Part shown: positions 56,141-64,000 of the stretch, piece by piece
Numbering within the stretch: position 1 is the first letter of the stretch
Layout: the number at the start of each line of letters is the position of its first letter
Notes under the pieces: generated by a model
What the model saw: the letters and a program-made list of their open reading frames with translations, nothing else
Told to the model about the DNA's origin: nothing
The model's database searches: none
Program-made: the position numbers and the translations under genes
From: Virgibacillus oceani
Lineage (GTDB): Bacteria; Bacillota; Bacilli; Bacillales; Amphibacillaceae
DNA length: 64,000 bases
Reading direction: 5' to 3'
Assembly (NCBI RefSeq): GCF_014638995.1
Contig: NZ_BMFR01000001.1
Span: forward strand, 372,001 to 436,000

Positions 56141-56920
56141 GTGGAAAAAATCTCAGTTTGTTTGGTCGATGATAATAGGGAACTAATTCAGTTGATGGAA
56201 GATTATTTTGCGGAACAAGAGGATATTGAGGTGATCGGGACAGCATTTAATGGGAAAGAATGCTTAGAAATGTTAGACGAACTGGACCCTGATGTATTAA
56301 TTTTAGACATCATAATGCCACATGTGGACGGATTGGCTGTGCTTAGCAAGGTACGAAATGCTGAAAGAAACAGTTATCCGAATGTTATTATGCTTACTGC
56401 GTTTGGACAGGAAGAGGTTATGAAAAAGGCTGTTGATTTGGGAGCATCTTATTTTATCTTAAAACCATTTGATCTAGATAACCTTGCTGATCAAATCAGA
56501 CAAGTCCAAGGAACTAATATTGCTCATTCAAATACGAAGAAGATTGTTAAAAAGGATAGAAGGAAGAAGGATTTAGAAGCTAGTATTACAAATATTATTC
56601 ATGAAATAGGTGTTCCAGCTCACATCAAAGGTTATATGTATTTACGTGAAGCAATTACAATGGTATACAATGATATAGAACTGTTAGGCTCCATAACGAA
56701 AGTGCTATATCCAGATATTGCTAAGAAGTACAATACAACTGCTTCAAGGGTCGAACGTGCAATACGACACGCAATTGAGGTTGCCTGGAGTCGTGGAAAT
56801 ATAGATTCTATTTCAGCATTATTTGGATATACGGTCAGCATTTCTAAAGCTAAGCCAACAAATTCAGAGTTCATTGCAATGGTCGCCGATCGCTTAAGAT
56901 TAGAGCATAAAGCAAGCTAA
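56141..56920 (+). CDS. spo0A: Sporulation master regulator Spo0A
   Basis: Response regulator at the end of the phosphorelay. 259 residues: receiver (1-125) with acidic pocket D10-D11, phospho-acceptor Asp56 in L-I-L-D-I-I-M-P, Lys in L-K-P-F-D; linker; DNA-binding effector (about 145-259) with [18 protein letters not shown] start behind AGGAGG. Followed by a strong terminator. Confidence 0.98.
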   Translation: MEKISVCLVDDNRELIQLMEDYFAEQEDIEVIGTAFNGKECLEMLDELDPDVLILDIIMPHVDGLAVLSKVRNAERNSYPNVIMLTAFGQEEVMKKAVDLGASYFILKPFDLDNLADQIRQVQGTNIAHSNTKKIVKKDRRKKDLEASITNIIHEIGVPAHIKGYMYLREAITMVYNDIELLGSITKVLYPDIAKKYNTTASRVERAIRHAIEVAWSRGNIDSISALFGYTVSISKAKPTNSEFIAMVADRLRLEHKAS

Positions 56921-56967
56921 AAGAAAAAATTACTGTATCCTCACTATGGATACAGTAATTTTTTCTT
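56921..56967. terminator. Bidirectional terminator between spo0A and aspartate kinase
   Basis: 20-bp perfect stem (56921-56940 with 56948-56967) with A- and T-runs at both ends. Confidence 0.95.
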
Positions 56968-56974
56968 TGTACTG

Positions 56975-58321
56975 TTATTCGAAAAAAGTAGTATACAGTG
57001 ATTGAACAGCACGATTTATATCTATTTCCTGAATCCCAAACATCATGGAAACTTCAGAAGACCCTTGGTTAATCATTTCAATGTTAACATTTGCTTCGGC
57101 GATTGCTGTAGTTGCTTTTTGTGCAACACCAATAGTGCTGGTCATTCCTTCACCTACAACCATAACCATTGCTAAATTTCGATGAATTTTAACCATATCA
57201 GCATGTAATTCATCATTAATGCGTTTAAGAATTTTTCTTTCTTTTTCCGCGGTAAGCTGATTTTGGCGAATAATCACTGACATATCATCAATACCAGAAG
57301 GAGCATGTTCGAATGATATTTCTTCATCCTCAAAAATGTGCAGTAATTTGCGGCCGAACCCTACTTCTCTGTTCATTAAGTACTTACTAACATATAAACT
57401 GCAGAATCCAACGTCACTAGCAATTCCAACAACACATTTTTCGTTTGGCTTCTTTTCTGCTACAATCATTGTCCCGGGTGCGTTGGGATTATTTGTATTT
57501 TTAATACACACTGGTATTCCGGCCTTGAATGCAGGAATTAATGCTTCATCATGAAACACAGAGAATCCCGCATACGATAATTCGCGCATTTCCTTGTATG
57601 TAACTGTCAGAATTTCTTTCGGCTGATTTACAATAGTGGGATTCACGGCATAGACAGAGTCAACATCTGTAAAGTTTTCATACAAATCCGCCTGAACTCC
57701 TGCCGCTACAATAGATCCCGTTATATCAGATCCACCTCTTGAAAAAGTAACTAAATCCCCATCCATTGTATATGCAAAGAATCCAGGTATAACAAAAATA
57801 CCTTCTTCATTTCGTAATGTTTTTAGATTGTCATAACTTTCCCGGAAAATTTGCGCCTTACCAGGTTCGTTACTAACTAATATTCCGGCATCTTTTGGAT
57901 TTAAATAAGCAGCATGCAACCCTATTGAAGAAAGATATTCACTTATAATTTTTGCTGAATTATCTTCACCAAGTGATTTAAGTGCATCCATTTTTATTAG
58001 ATCGGGCTCTTTACTGTTTAAAATTGATTCAATTGATTGTTCAAGTTCATAAACAATGTTTGATTGAATATTCAGTTCGTCAATAATTTCAGAAAATCTG
58101 TTCAAAATTGTATCCACTAAATTTTTGTGCGGCTTATTTTGATTATGTTGAATAGCTAATTCAATTAATTTATCAGTAATTTTAAAATCATCTTTATGTC
58201 TTTTGCCAGGAGCAGATACTACAATGAATTTTCTAGTGGAATCACCTTTTACAATAGCTCCCACTTTTTTTATTTGAGTTGCGTTTGCAACAGAACTTCC
58301 ACCGAATTTTGCTACTTTCAT
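56975..58321 (-). CDS. Aspartate kinase with two ACT domains
   Basis: Phosphorylates aspartate, first step to lysine, threonine, methionine and diaminopimelate. 448 residues: K-F-G-G-S-S-V-A-N at the start, S-R-G-G-S-D-I-T-G, and two C-terminal ACT domains (about 300-445). Long form, like B. subtilis YclM (AK III) rather than the DapG/LysC types. Start at 58321 behind GGGG; the frame reaches 58396. Not in B. subtilis at this place. No lysine riboswitch in the leader. Confidence 0.93.
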   Translation of the reverse strand: MKVAKFGGSSVANATQIKKVGAIVKGDSTRKFIVVSAPGKRHKDDFKITDKLIELAIQHNQNKPHKNLVDTILNRFSEIIDELNIQSNIVYELEQSIESILNSKEPDLIKMDALKSLGEDNSAKIISEYLSSIGLHAAYLNPKDAGILVSNEPGKAQIFRESYDNLKTLRNEEGIFVIPGFFAYTMDGDLVTFSRGGSDITGSIVAAGVQADLYENFTDVDSVYAVNPTIVNQPKEILTVTYKEMRELSYAGFSVFHDEALIPAFKAGIPVCIKNTNNPNAPGTMIVAEKKPNEKCVVGIASDVGFCSLYVSKYLMNREVGFGRKLLHIFEDEEISFEHAPSGIDDMSVIIRQNQLTAEKERKILKRINDELHADMVKIHRNLAMVMVVGEGMTSTIGVAQKATTAIAEANVNIEMINQGSSEVSMMFGIQEIDINRAVQSLYTTFFE

Positions 58322-58485
58322 TTCCCCATCGCCCCGCTTACTTATTATATTTTTATTTTTCATAGTAACACATTGGCTCTGCCTTGTGTAGTACAAAGTG
58401 CAAGCCGTTACGGACAGTTACAGAAAACAAAGCAATGTCATTTACATCGTTTCTTATGAACAACTATGTTTAAAATTACTATAAA

Positions 58486-58721
58486 AAGAGCCTGGGACAA
58501 AAGTGTTTTAACCAAAAAAAATCCGAACATAGTTGGTGCATACATACCGCTGCGGAAATACACTGCGCTTTCCGCGGGCTGCCCTGAGCCTACTCTGAGC
58601 TATCGCTCTACGTAGTCTCACCTAGGCTTTTCATCCCGCATGAGTCTCCGTGTATTTCCTTCTGTAGTATGGTGAAATGTTCGGCTCTGGATTAAACAAT
58701 TTAGTTATGTCCCAGCCTCTT
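58486..58721. repeat. MITE-like nested hairpin element
   Basis: A 236-bp near-palindrome: outer arms AAGAGCCTGGGACA (58486-58499) and TGTCCCAGCCTCTT (58708-58721), then CCGAACAT/ATGTTCGG (58523-58530 with 58677-58684) and GGAAATACAC/GTGTATTTCC (58554-58563 with 58650-58659). The centre has CGCTTTCCGCGGGC, GTCTCACC and GAGTCTCCGTGTAT, shared with the 5.2-kb element. No reading frame. The remaining bases from 58322 hold only the leader of the aspartate kinase gene. Confidence 0.75.
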
Positions 58722-58732
58722 CCGTAATATCA

Positions 58733-58960
58733 TTATTTTTTCTTCTTAATAAGTTGTTTTTTCCGGTCGCGATAAACGATAAAGCCACCTATAAATGCTA
58801 TTCCCGCAGAAAATAGTAAAAAACCAATAAAAAATTGAATTCCTAAATGAAAAAAAATAGGGAATAATTCATTGAATAATGAGTCACGCATAAGTTTGAT
58901 ACCATATGCAGCAATAATTCCAGGTACAATTAAAAATAATGCAGCAATAATTCGAGTCAT
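58733..58960 (-). CDS. yqzF: DUF2627 small membrane protein YqzF
   Basis: 75 residues, two membrane helices (about 4-22 and 38-63), conserved A-A-Y-G-I-K-L-M-R-D between them, basic C-terminus. The family sits just before bkdR in B. subtilis as here, on the opposite strand. AAAAGGGG upstream of ATG. Function unknown. Confidence 0.88.
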   Translation of the reverse strand: MTRIIAALFLIVPGIIAAYGIKLMRDSLFNELFPIFFHLGIQFFIGFLLFSAGIAFIGGFIVYRDRKKQLIKKKK

Positions 58961-59044
58961 ACATTTTCCCCTTTTTATGTATAAGCTTTTTATAGTATAC
59001 CAAAATGAAGTAAAAATAGGAATTAAACGGGATTTGCCAAAAAG

Positions 59045-59061
59045 TGCATATTATCGTATGC
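59045..59061. promoter_or_regulatory. Candidate BkdR site in front of bkdR
   Basis: TGCATATTATCGTATGC, a near-palindrome, 35 bp before the bkdR start; 13 of 16 positions agree with the site at 61170 upstream of ptb. Confidence 0.5.
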
Positions 59062-59095
59062 TTAAGTTGTGCAAAAAATTGCAAGGTGGGATAGT

Positions 59096-61168
59096 ATGAA
59101 ACGTGTGCTTATTGTGGGCGGGGGTAAAGGTGGCAGTGCTCTGTTAAAGATATTATCCGCAACAGATCGTATGGAAATAGTCGCGGTTATTGATAAAAAC
59201 AGTAATGCAATGGGAGTGCTGACTGCTAATCGTTTTAAAATTCCAGTAAGCAATGATTGGAAGGAATGGATAAATCAAGATCTTGATATTATCATTGAAG
59301 CAACTGGAAATGAGCAAGTTCTAGAAGAATTGCTGGAAACAAAAAATAGAAAAACAGTTGTAATACCAGGAACAGTTGCATACATAATCGCTGAGCTATT
59401 TGAAGAAAAAGAAAAATTGCTTGATCGTATAAAACTTCAAATGAGCAATCAAGAGCTAATATTGAATAATATTCGTGATGGAATGATTGTTATTAACAAT
59501 GAAGAAACAGTTCAGTTTGTTAATAAGAGTACAGAGCGAATTGTAGGAGTTGCCAAAAAAGATTTTGAGGGGAAATCAATTAAAGAAATTATTGAGGATA
59601 CAAGATTGCCGCACGTATTGCGAAGCCGCAGAAAAGAAGTGAACCAAAAGCTGGTATTGGAAAATGGCAAGAAAGTAATTACGACGAGGATACCGATTAT
59701 AAATGCGAATGATCATTTAATTGGTGCTTTTGCTGTTTTTAAAGATATTACAGAGGTAATGAACTTAGCTGAAGAAAATACAGATTTAAAAGAAATTAAA
59801 ACAATGCTTGAGGCAATTATCCAATCCTCTGATGAAGCAATCACTGTCGTCGATGAAAATGGGATTGGCATCATGATAAATCCTGCATATACAAGAATAA
59901 CCGGTCTAAAAGAGGCTGACATTGTTGGACAACCTGCTAATGCAGACATATCTGAAGGCGAAAGTATGCACATGAAAGTATTGCAAACTAGAAGGCCTGT
60001 CAGAGGAGTCCGAATGAAAGTTGGGGCTTCTAAAAAGGATGTTTTAGTAAATGTTGCACCTGTTATTGTGGATGGAAAAATCAAAGGCAGTGTCGGAGTT
60101 CTGCATGATGTTACCGAAATAAAGTCCTTAACAAGCGAGCTGAAAAGAGCTAGACAGATCATTCGTAACTTGGAAGCTAAGTATACATTTGACGATATTA
60201 TTGGAACTTCACCTGAAATGAGACTGGCTTTAGAACAAGCAAAAGTCGGGGCGAAAACACCTGCAACAGTGTTGCTGCGAGGTGAATCCGGAACTGGTAA
60301 AGAGCTCTTTGCCCACGCAATTCATAACGAAAGTGACAGGAAGCATAATAAATTTATTCGGGTAAATTGTGCGGCAATAGCCGAAAGCATTTTAGAAAGT
60401 GAATTGTTTGGTTATGAGGAAGGCGCTTTTTCAGGAGCTAAAAGAGGTGGAAAAAAGGGGCTTTTTGAGGAAGCAAATATGGGAAGTATATTTCTGGATG
60501 AAATTGGAGAGCTTTCTTTGCACATGCAAGCAAAATTACTGCGGGTATTGCAGGAACATGAAATCGTTCGGGTGGGAGGAACAGATCCGGTTACGATTAA
60601 TGTTCGTATTATAACGGCTACCAATATTAATATGGAAAAAGCTATAATGAAAAAAACATTTCGTGAAGATCTATATTATCGCTTAAATCGATTGCCTATT
60701 TTCATTCCATCACTAAGAGAAAGGTTGGCAGATCTGCCAACGTTAATTAATCGTATCATAGATAAAACAAATCAAGATTATGGTCGAAATGTAACATCCA
60801 TCTCAGGGGATGCACTAGCTGATTTAAAGAACTATCATTGGCCTGGAAATGTACGTGAATTGGAAAATGTCATTGGACGGGCCATGATCTATATGGATAT
60901 GAATGAAGAAGTAATAAAAAAACAGCATATTCCATCACTGAATTCAAACAGCAGTCACAGTATCAAGTCCACACCGCTGGATAATAATAATTCATCTCTT
61001 CAAAAAGCTATGGAACAATATGAAAAAGAATATATTTCAAATGCTTACAAGCGCAATAACTATAATAAAACTAAAACCGCTAAAGAGCTAAACGTTTCAA
61101 TTAGAAATCTTTACTATAAAATGGAAAAATACAAAATTGAAAAAAGCGGCATGCAAGATTTTTCATAA
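59096..61168 (+). CDS. bkdR: Sigma-54-dependent activator BkdR
   Basis: Activates the branched-chain keto-acid operon with sigma-54. 690 residues: N-terminal Rossmann-like part ([10 protein letters not shown], about 1-110), two PAS domains (about 120-225 and 240-350), AAA+ domain with [14 protein letters not shown] (Ser instead of the usual Thr in GAFTGA) and a Fis-type HTH ([14 protein letters not shown]). ATG 59096 behind AAGGTGGG; the frame reaches 59069. Confidence 0.95.
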   Translation: MKRVLIVGGGKGGSALLKILSATDRMEIVAVIDKNSNAMGVLTANRFKIPVSNDWKEWINQDLDIIIEATGNEQVLEELLETKNRKTVVIPGTVAYIIAELFEEKEKLLDRIKLQMSNQELILNNIRDGMIVINNEETVQFVNKSTERIVGVAKKDFEGKSIKEIIEDTRLPHVLRSRRKEVNQKLVLENGKKVITTRIPIINANDHLIGAFAVFKDITEVMNLAEENTDLKEIKTMLEAIIQSSDEAITVVDENGIGIMINPAYTRITGLKEADIVGQPANADISEGESMHMKVLQTRRPVRGVRMKVGASKKDVLVNVAPVIVDGKIKGSVGVLHDVTEIKSLTSELKRARQIIRNLEAKYTFDDIIGTSPEMRLALEQAKVGAKTPATVLLRGESGTGKELFAHAIHNESDRKHNKFIRVNCAAIAESILESELFGYEEGAFSGAKRGGKKGLFEEANMGSIFLDEIGELSLHMQAKLLRVLQEHEIVRVGGTDPVTINVRIITATNINMEKAIMKKTFREDLYYRLNRLPIFIPSLRERLADLPTLINRIIDKTNQDYGRNVTSISGDALADLKNYHWPGNVRELENVIGRAMIYMDMNEEVIKKQHIPSLNSNSSHSIKSTPLDNNNSSLQKAMEQYEKEYISNAYKRNNYNKTKTAKELNVSIRNLYYKMEKYKIEKSGMQDFS

Positions 61169-61169
61169 A

Positions 61170-61185
61170 TGCACATTATTGCATA
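61170..61185. promoter_or_regulatory. Candidate BkdR upstream activator site of ptb
   Basis: TGCACATTATTGCATA, near-palindromic, starting two bases after the bkdR stop, centred about 75 bp before the expected ptb transcription start. Confidence 0.5.
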
Positions 61186-61226
61186 GCTGGAACTTGATTA
61201 GATAAAGCGCTTACATAAATTCGATG

Positions 61227-61243
61227 TTGGCACGATATTTGCT
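61227..61243 (+). promoter_or_regulatory. Sigma-54 -24/-12 promoter of ptb-bcd-buk
   Basis: TTGGCAC-N5-TTGCT, a full match to the sigma-54 consensus (TGGCAC-N5-TTGC), 34 bp before the ptb start. Confidence 0.92.
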
Positions 61244-61276
61244 ACAATATAAACGGAGGAAGTATAGGGGGGAATT

Positions 61277-62176
61277 ATGAAAACATTAGCATCGCTGCAA
61301 AAGAAGGCAAAACGAAATAAAAACCAGGTAATTTCAATTGCGGATGCAGCAGACAAGGAAGTACTAGAAGCGGTAAAACGTGCAAAAAGTGAAGAAATGT
61401 GTTCGTTTATTTTATTTGGTAATAAACAAGACATCAGATCTATTGCATATACTATCGACTTAGATTTATCATCACCTGGAATAATGGTGGAAGATGTAAA
61501 AGATCCCGCAGAAGCAGCAGTAAAGGCGGTTTCTCAAAAACAGGCAGATATACTTATGAAAGGAAACGTTACAACGAAGGATTTATTAAAAGCAGTTTTA
61601 AGTGAAAAATTCGGGTTACGAACAGGTCATGTATTGTCACATGTAGCATTGTTTGAAATTCCGAATCGGGATCGCCTTCTATTCTTAACGGATGCTGCGA
61701 TGAATATTGCGCCAACATTAAAAGAAAAAGTAGAAATTGTGAACAATTCCGTAAAGGTGGCGCATGCTATTGGTCTCAATAATCCTAAAGTTGCCGCACT
61801 TGCATCCGTTGAGGTCGTTAATCCGGCTATGCAAGCAACAATTGATGCTGCTGCTTTAACGCAAATGCAAAAGCGCGGACAAATTACAGGCTGTATAATT
61901 GATGGTCCACTAGCATTCGATAATGCCATATCGATAGAAGCTGCTATGCATAAAAAAATTGTCTCTGAAGTTGCAGGAAATGCAGATATGTTAGTCGTCC
62001 CAACGATAGATGTGGGAAACGCATTATATAAATCCTTTATGTACTTTGCGGGTGCAAAGGTAGCTGCAGTAATAAGCGGCGCCAAAGCACCAATAATTTT
62101 GACCTCAAGAGCAGATTCTGCCGAGAGTAAATTATATTCATTATCATTAGCTTTATTATCATCAAAAACATTTTAG
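61277..62176 (+). CDS. ptb: Phosphate butyryltransferase
   Basis: Converts branched or straight acyl-CoA to acyl phosphate, coupling with Buk to make ATP and branched-chain acids. 299 residues: L-M-K-G-N-V-T-T (substrate loop), T-D-A-A-M-N-I-A-P, I-D-G-P-L-A-F-D-N-A, and a late G-A-K-A-P-I-I-L-T-S-R-A. GGGGGG before ATG. Confidence 0.95.
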   Translation: MKTLASLQKKAKRNKNQVISIADAADKEVLEAVKRAKSEEMCSFILFGNKQDIRSIAYTIDLDLSSPGIMVEDVKDPAEAAVKAVSQKQADILMKGNVTTKDLLKAVLSEKFGLRTGHVLSHVALFEIPNRDRLLFLTDAAMNIAPTLKEKVEIVNNSVKVAHAIGLNNPKVAALASVEVVNPAMQATIDAAALTQMQKRGQITGCIIDGPLAFDNAISIEAAMHKKIVSEVAGNADMLVVPTIDVGNALYKSFMYFAGAKVAAVISGAKAPIILTSRADSAESKLYSLSLALLSSKTF

Positions 62177-62188
62177 GAGGAAACATCA

Positions 62189-63298
62189 ATGAATAATAAC
62201 TTGGAAATCTTTTCTTATATGGAAAAATACGACTATGAGCAATTGGTTTTTTGTCAGGATAAAAATTCTGGATTAAAAGCGATAATTGCTATTCATGATA
62301 CGACATTAGGACCAGCTTTAGGCGGGACGAGAATGTGGACGTATGATTCAGAAGCGGATGCGATTGAAGACGCGTTAAGACTTGCCAAAGGAATGACATA
62401 TAAAAATGCTGCAGCAGGATTAAATCTTGGCGGGGGGAAAACAGTCATAATTGGCGATCCTAAAAAAGATAAAAGTCCAGAATTGTTTCGGGCGTTTGGA
62501 CGCTATATTCAAGGGCTAAATGGTCGCTATATTACTGCAGAGGATGTAGGTACGACCGTGCAGGATATGGACTTGATTCATATGGAAACAGACTTTGTTA
62601 CTGGTATTTCTCCGGAGTTCGGATCATCTGGGAATCCCTCTCCTGTTACAGCGTATGGGGTTTATAAAGGTATGAAGGCCGCGGCCAAGGAAGCCTTTGG
62701 AACTGATTCGCTGGAAGGCAAAACTGTTGCAGTCCAAGGTGTTGGAAACGTTGCCTATACCATGTGTGAATACCTGCATAAAGAAGGGGCAAACTTAATC
62801 GTTACTGATATTAACAAAGAGGCAGTGAATCGTGCAGTTGAAGCTTTTGGAGCAAAAGCAGTTGACCCTGATGATATTTATAATGTCGACTGTGATATTT
62901 ATGCACCTTGTGCCTTAGGTGCTACGGTCAATGATGAAACAATTCCACAATTAAAAGCAAAAGTTATTGCTGGTTCGGCAAACAACCAATTAAAGTCAGC
63001 TAAACATGGTGATACCATTCATGAAATGGGTATTGTCTATGCACCGGATTATGTAATCAATTCTGGAGGTGTCATTAATGTTGCCGATGAACTTAATGGA
63101 TACAATAAAGATAGAGCAATGAGAAAAGTTGAAACGATTTATGATAGTTTGCTAAAAGTCTTTGAAATCTCGAAACGTGATAATGTTCCAACATATGTTG
63201 CGGCGGATCGCATGGCCGAAGAACGGATTGAATCTATCCGTAACTCAAGAAGTCAATTCCTGCTCAATGGGCATCATACGCTTAGCCGCAGAAAGTAA
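62189..63298 (+). CDS. bcd: Leucine/branched-chain amino acid dehydrogenase
   Basis: NAD-dependent oxidative deamination of Leu, Val and Ile, giving keto acids for branched fatty acids. 369 residues: [17 protein letters not shown] (catalytic Lys region nearby in K-G-M-T-Y-K-N-A), NAD fold G-V-G-N-V-A. AGGAGG before ATG. Confidence 0.96.
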   Translation: MNNNLEIFSYMEKYDYEQLVFCQDKNSGLKAIIAIHDTTLGPALGGTRMWTYDSEADAIEDALRLAKGMTYKNAAAGLNLGGGKTVIIGDPKKDKSPELFRAFGRYIQGLNGRYITAEDVGTTVQDMDLIHMETDFVTGISPEFGSSGNPSPVTAYGVYKGMKAAAKEAFGTDSLEGKTVAVQGVGNVAYTMCEYLHKEGANLIVTDINKEAVNRAVEAFGAKAVDPDDIYNVDCDIYAPCALGATVNDETIPQLKAKVIAGSANNQLKSAKHGDTIHEMGIVYAPDYVINSGGVINVADELNGYNKDRAMRKVETIYDSLLKVFEISKRDNVPTYVAADRMAEERIESIRNSRSQFLLNGHHTLSRRK

Positions 63299-63327
63299 AG
63301 CTTTAATAAGCAACGGAGGGCAAAGGT

Positions 63328-64000
63328 TTGCAACAACAACTATTTCGAATACTGGTGTTAAATCCAGGATCAACATCTACGAAAATTGGTGTATTTGATA
63401 ACGAGAATTGCATTTTTGAAAAAACCATCCGGCATAATGCTGATGATATGAAACAGTTTAAACGGATTATTGATCAATATGATTTCAGGAAAAGAGTTAT
63501 TCTGGAACATTTGGATTATGAGGGTATAAACATATCCAAACTAAATGCTGTCTGCGGTCGTGGAGGGCTATTGCGGCCCATTGAAGGCGGAACCTATGAA
63601 GTTAATGAACTAATGCTCCAAGATTTAAAAATGGGATATAATGGGGAACATGCCTCAAATCTTGGGGGGATTATTGCACATGAAATAGCGAGTGGCTTAA
63701 ACATACCATCGTATATTGTTGACCCAGTTGTTGTTGATGAATTAGATGATATCGCCCGTTTCTCTGGTGTCCCTGAAATACCGCGAAAGAGTATTTTTCA
63801 TGCACTAAATCAAAAGGCGGTTGCAAGAAAGGCTGCCTTTGATTTAGGAGAAGCATATGAAAGTGTAAATCTAATTGTTACGCACATGGGTGGAGGTATT
63901 ACTGTCGGAGCCCATCGGTATGGAAAGGTTATTGATGTTAATAACGGCTTACATGGTGAGGGACCGTTTTCGCCAGAACGAGCAGGTACTGTACCAGCGG
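63328..64000 (+). CDS. buk: Butyrate kinase, N-terminal part (cut by window end)
   Basis: Transfers phosphate from butyryl or branched acyl phosphate to ADP. About 224 residues visible: [15 protein letters not shown] and late [12 protein letters not shown], both typical of the acetate/butyrate kinase fold. TTG start set by GGAGGG 7 bp upstream. Continues beyond the window, where lpd and bkd genes are expected. Confidence 0.95.
   Translation, partial: MQQQLFRILVLNPGSTSTKIGVFDNENCIFEKTIRHNADDMKQFKRIIDQYDFRKRVILEHLDYEGINISKLNAVCGRGGLLRPIEGGTYEVNELMLQDLKMGYNGEHASNLGGIIAHEIASGLNIPSYIVDPVVVDELDDIARFSGVPEIPRKSIFHALNQKAVARKAAFDLGEAYESVNLIVTHMGGGITVGAHRYGKVIDVNNGLHGEGPFSPERAGTVPA

Noticed and set aside
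58322..58485. Lysine riboswitch in front of the aspartate kinase
   Set aside because: None of the lysine-element core words or a terminator were found.
59713..60162. 149-codon minus-strand frame in bkdR
   Set aside because: Shadow of the PAS region of bkdR.
61627..62085. 152-codon minus-strand frame opposite ptb
   Set aside because: Antisense shadow of a clearly recognised gene; Ala/Ser/Thr-rich as expected for such shadows.
1..64000. CRISPR arrays, prophage, insertion sequences, tRNA or rRNA genes
   Set aside because: No regular repeat-spacer pattern, transposase, integrase or RNA gene was recognised anywhere in the window.

Overview
The window is AT-rich chromosomal DNA from a spore-forming member of the Bacillaceae. 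It carries spo0A, the whole spoIIIA operon, spoIVB and a spoVAF homologue. Gene order follows the Bacillus subtilis stretch pbpA-pst-yqg-comG-gcv-yqh-spoIIIA-acc-nusB-folD-xse-isp-argR-recN-spoIVB-spo0A-bkd closely. An OLE RNA gene, a cobalamin-dependent ribonucleotide reductase and dispersed hairpin repeats point to a halophilic or alkaliphilic genus near Virgibacillus, Lentibacillus or Oceanobacillus (inference from content, not from a search).

Layout. 1-5.1 kb: the end of a penicillin-binding protein, then pstS-pstC-pstA-pstB-phoU behind four evenly spaced PhoP-type half-sites. 5.1-5.6 kb: a gene-free block with two hairpin repeats. 5.7-17.1 kb: the yqzC-yqgY neighbourhood, with L33, 5-formyl-THF cyclo-ligase, a ThiF/MoeB-like enzyme, rhomboid protease GluP, a SpoVAF homologue, an LtaS-type enzyme, a metallo-beta-lactamase-fold hydrolase and several small membrane proteins. 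A compact candidate small RNA lies at about 16.7 kb. 17.2-22.7 kb: a winged-helix regulator with a cysteine-rich C-terminus, the comGA-GG DNA-uptake operon, aroK and yqzE. 22.8-30 kb: yqhG/yqhH, then a tandem glycine riboswitch controlling gcvT-gcvPA-gcvPB, then a rhodanese. 30.3-38.1 kb: nrdJ behind a pair of NrdR-type boxes, mntR, yqhO/P/R, aroQ, a proline peptidase and efp. 38.3-43.5 kb: spoIIIAA-AH behind a sigma-E-type promoter. 43.6-54.3 kb: accB-accC behind a FapR-like operator, yqhY, nusB, folD, xseA-xseB, ispA, OLE RNA, oapA, tlyA, argR and recN. 54.5-58.3 kb: spoIVB, spo0A with a vegetative and a sigma-H-type promoter and 0A boxes, and an aspartate kinase on the other strand. 58.5-64 kb: a second hairpin repeat, yqzF, the sigma-54 activator bkdR, a canonical -24/-12 promoter and ptb-bcd-buk (buk runs off the end).

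The most notable system is OLE RNA (about 49,960-50,570) with its membrane partner gene oapA, inserted between ispA and tlyA at the place where B. subtilis has dxs. Other points of interest are the candidate C-rich sRNA, a probable AUU start codon in yqzE, paired BkdR-like sites before bkdR and ptb, the FapR, NrdR and PhoP operator candidates, and a palindrome over the promoter of the cysteine-rich regulator. No phage, insertion sequence, CRISPR, rRNA or tRNA was seen.
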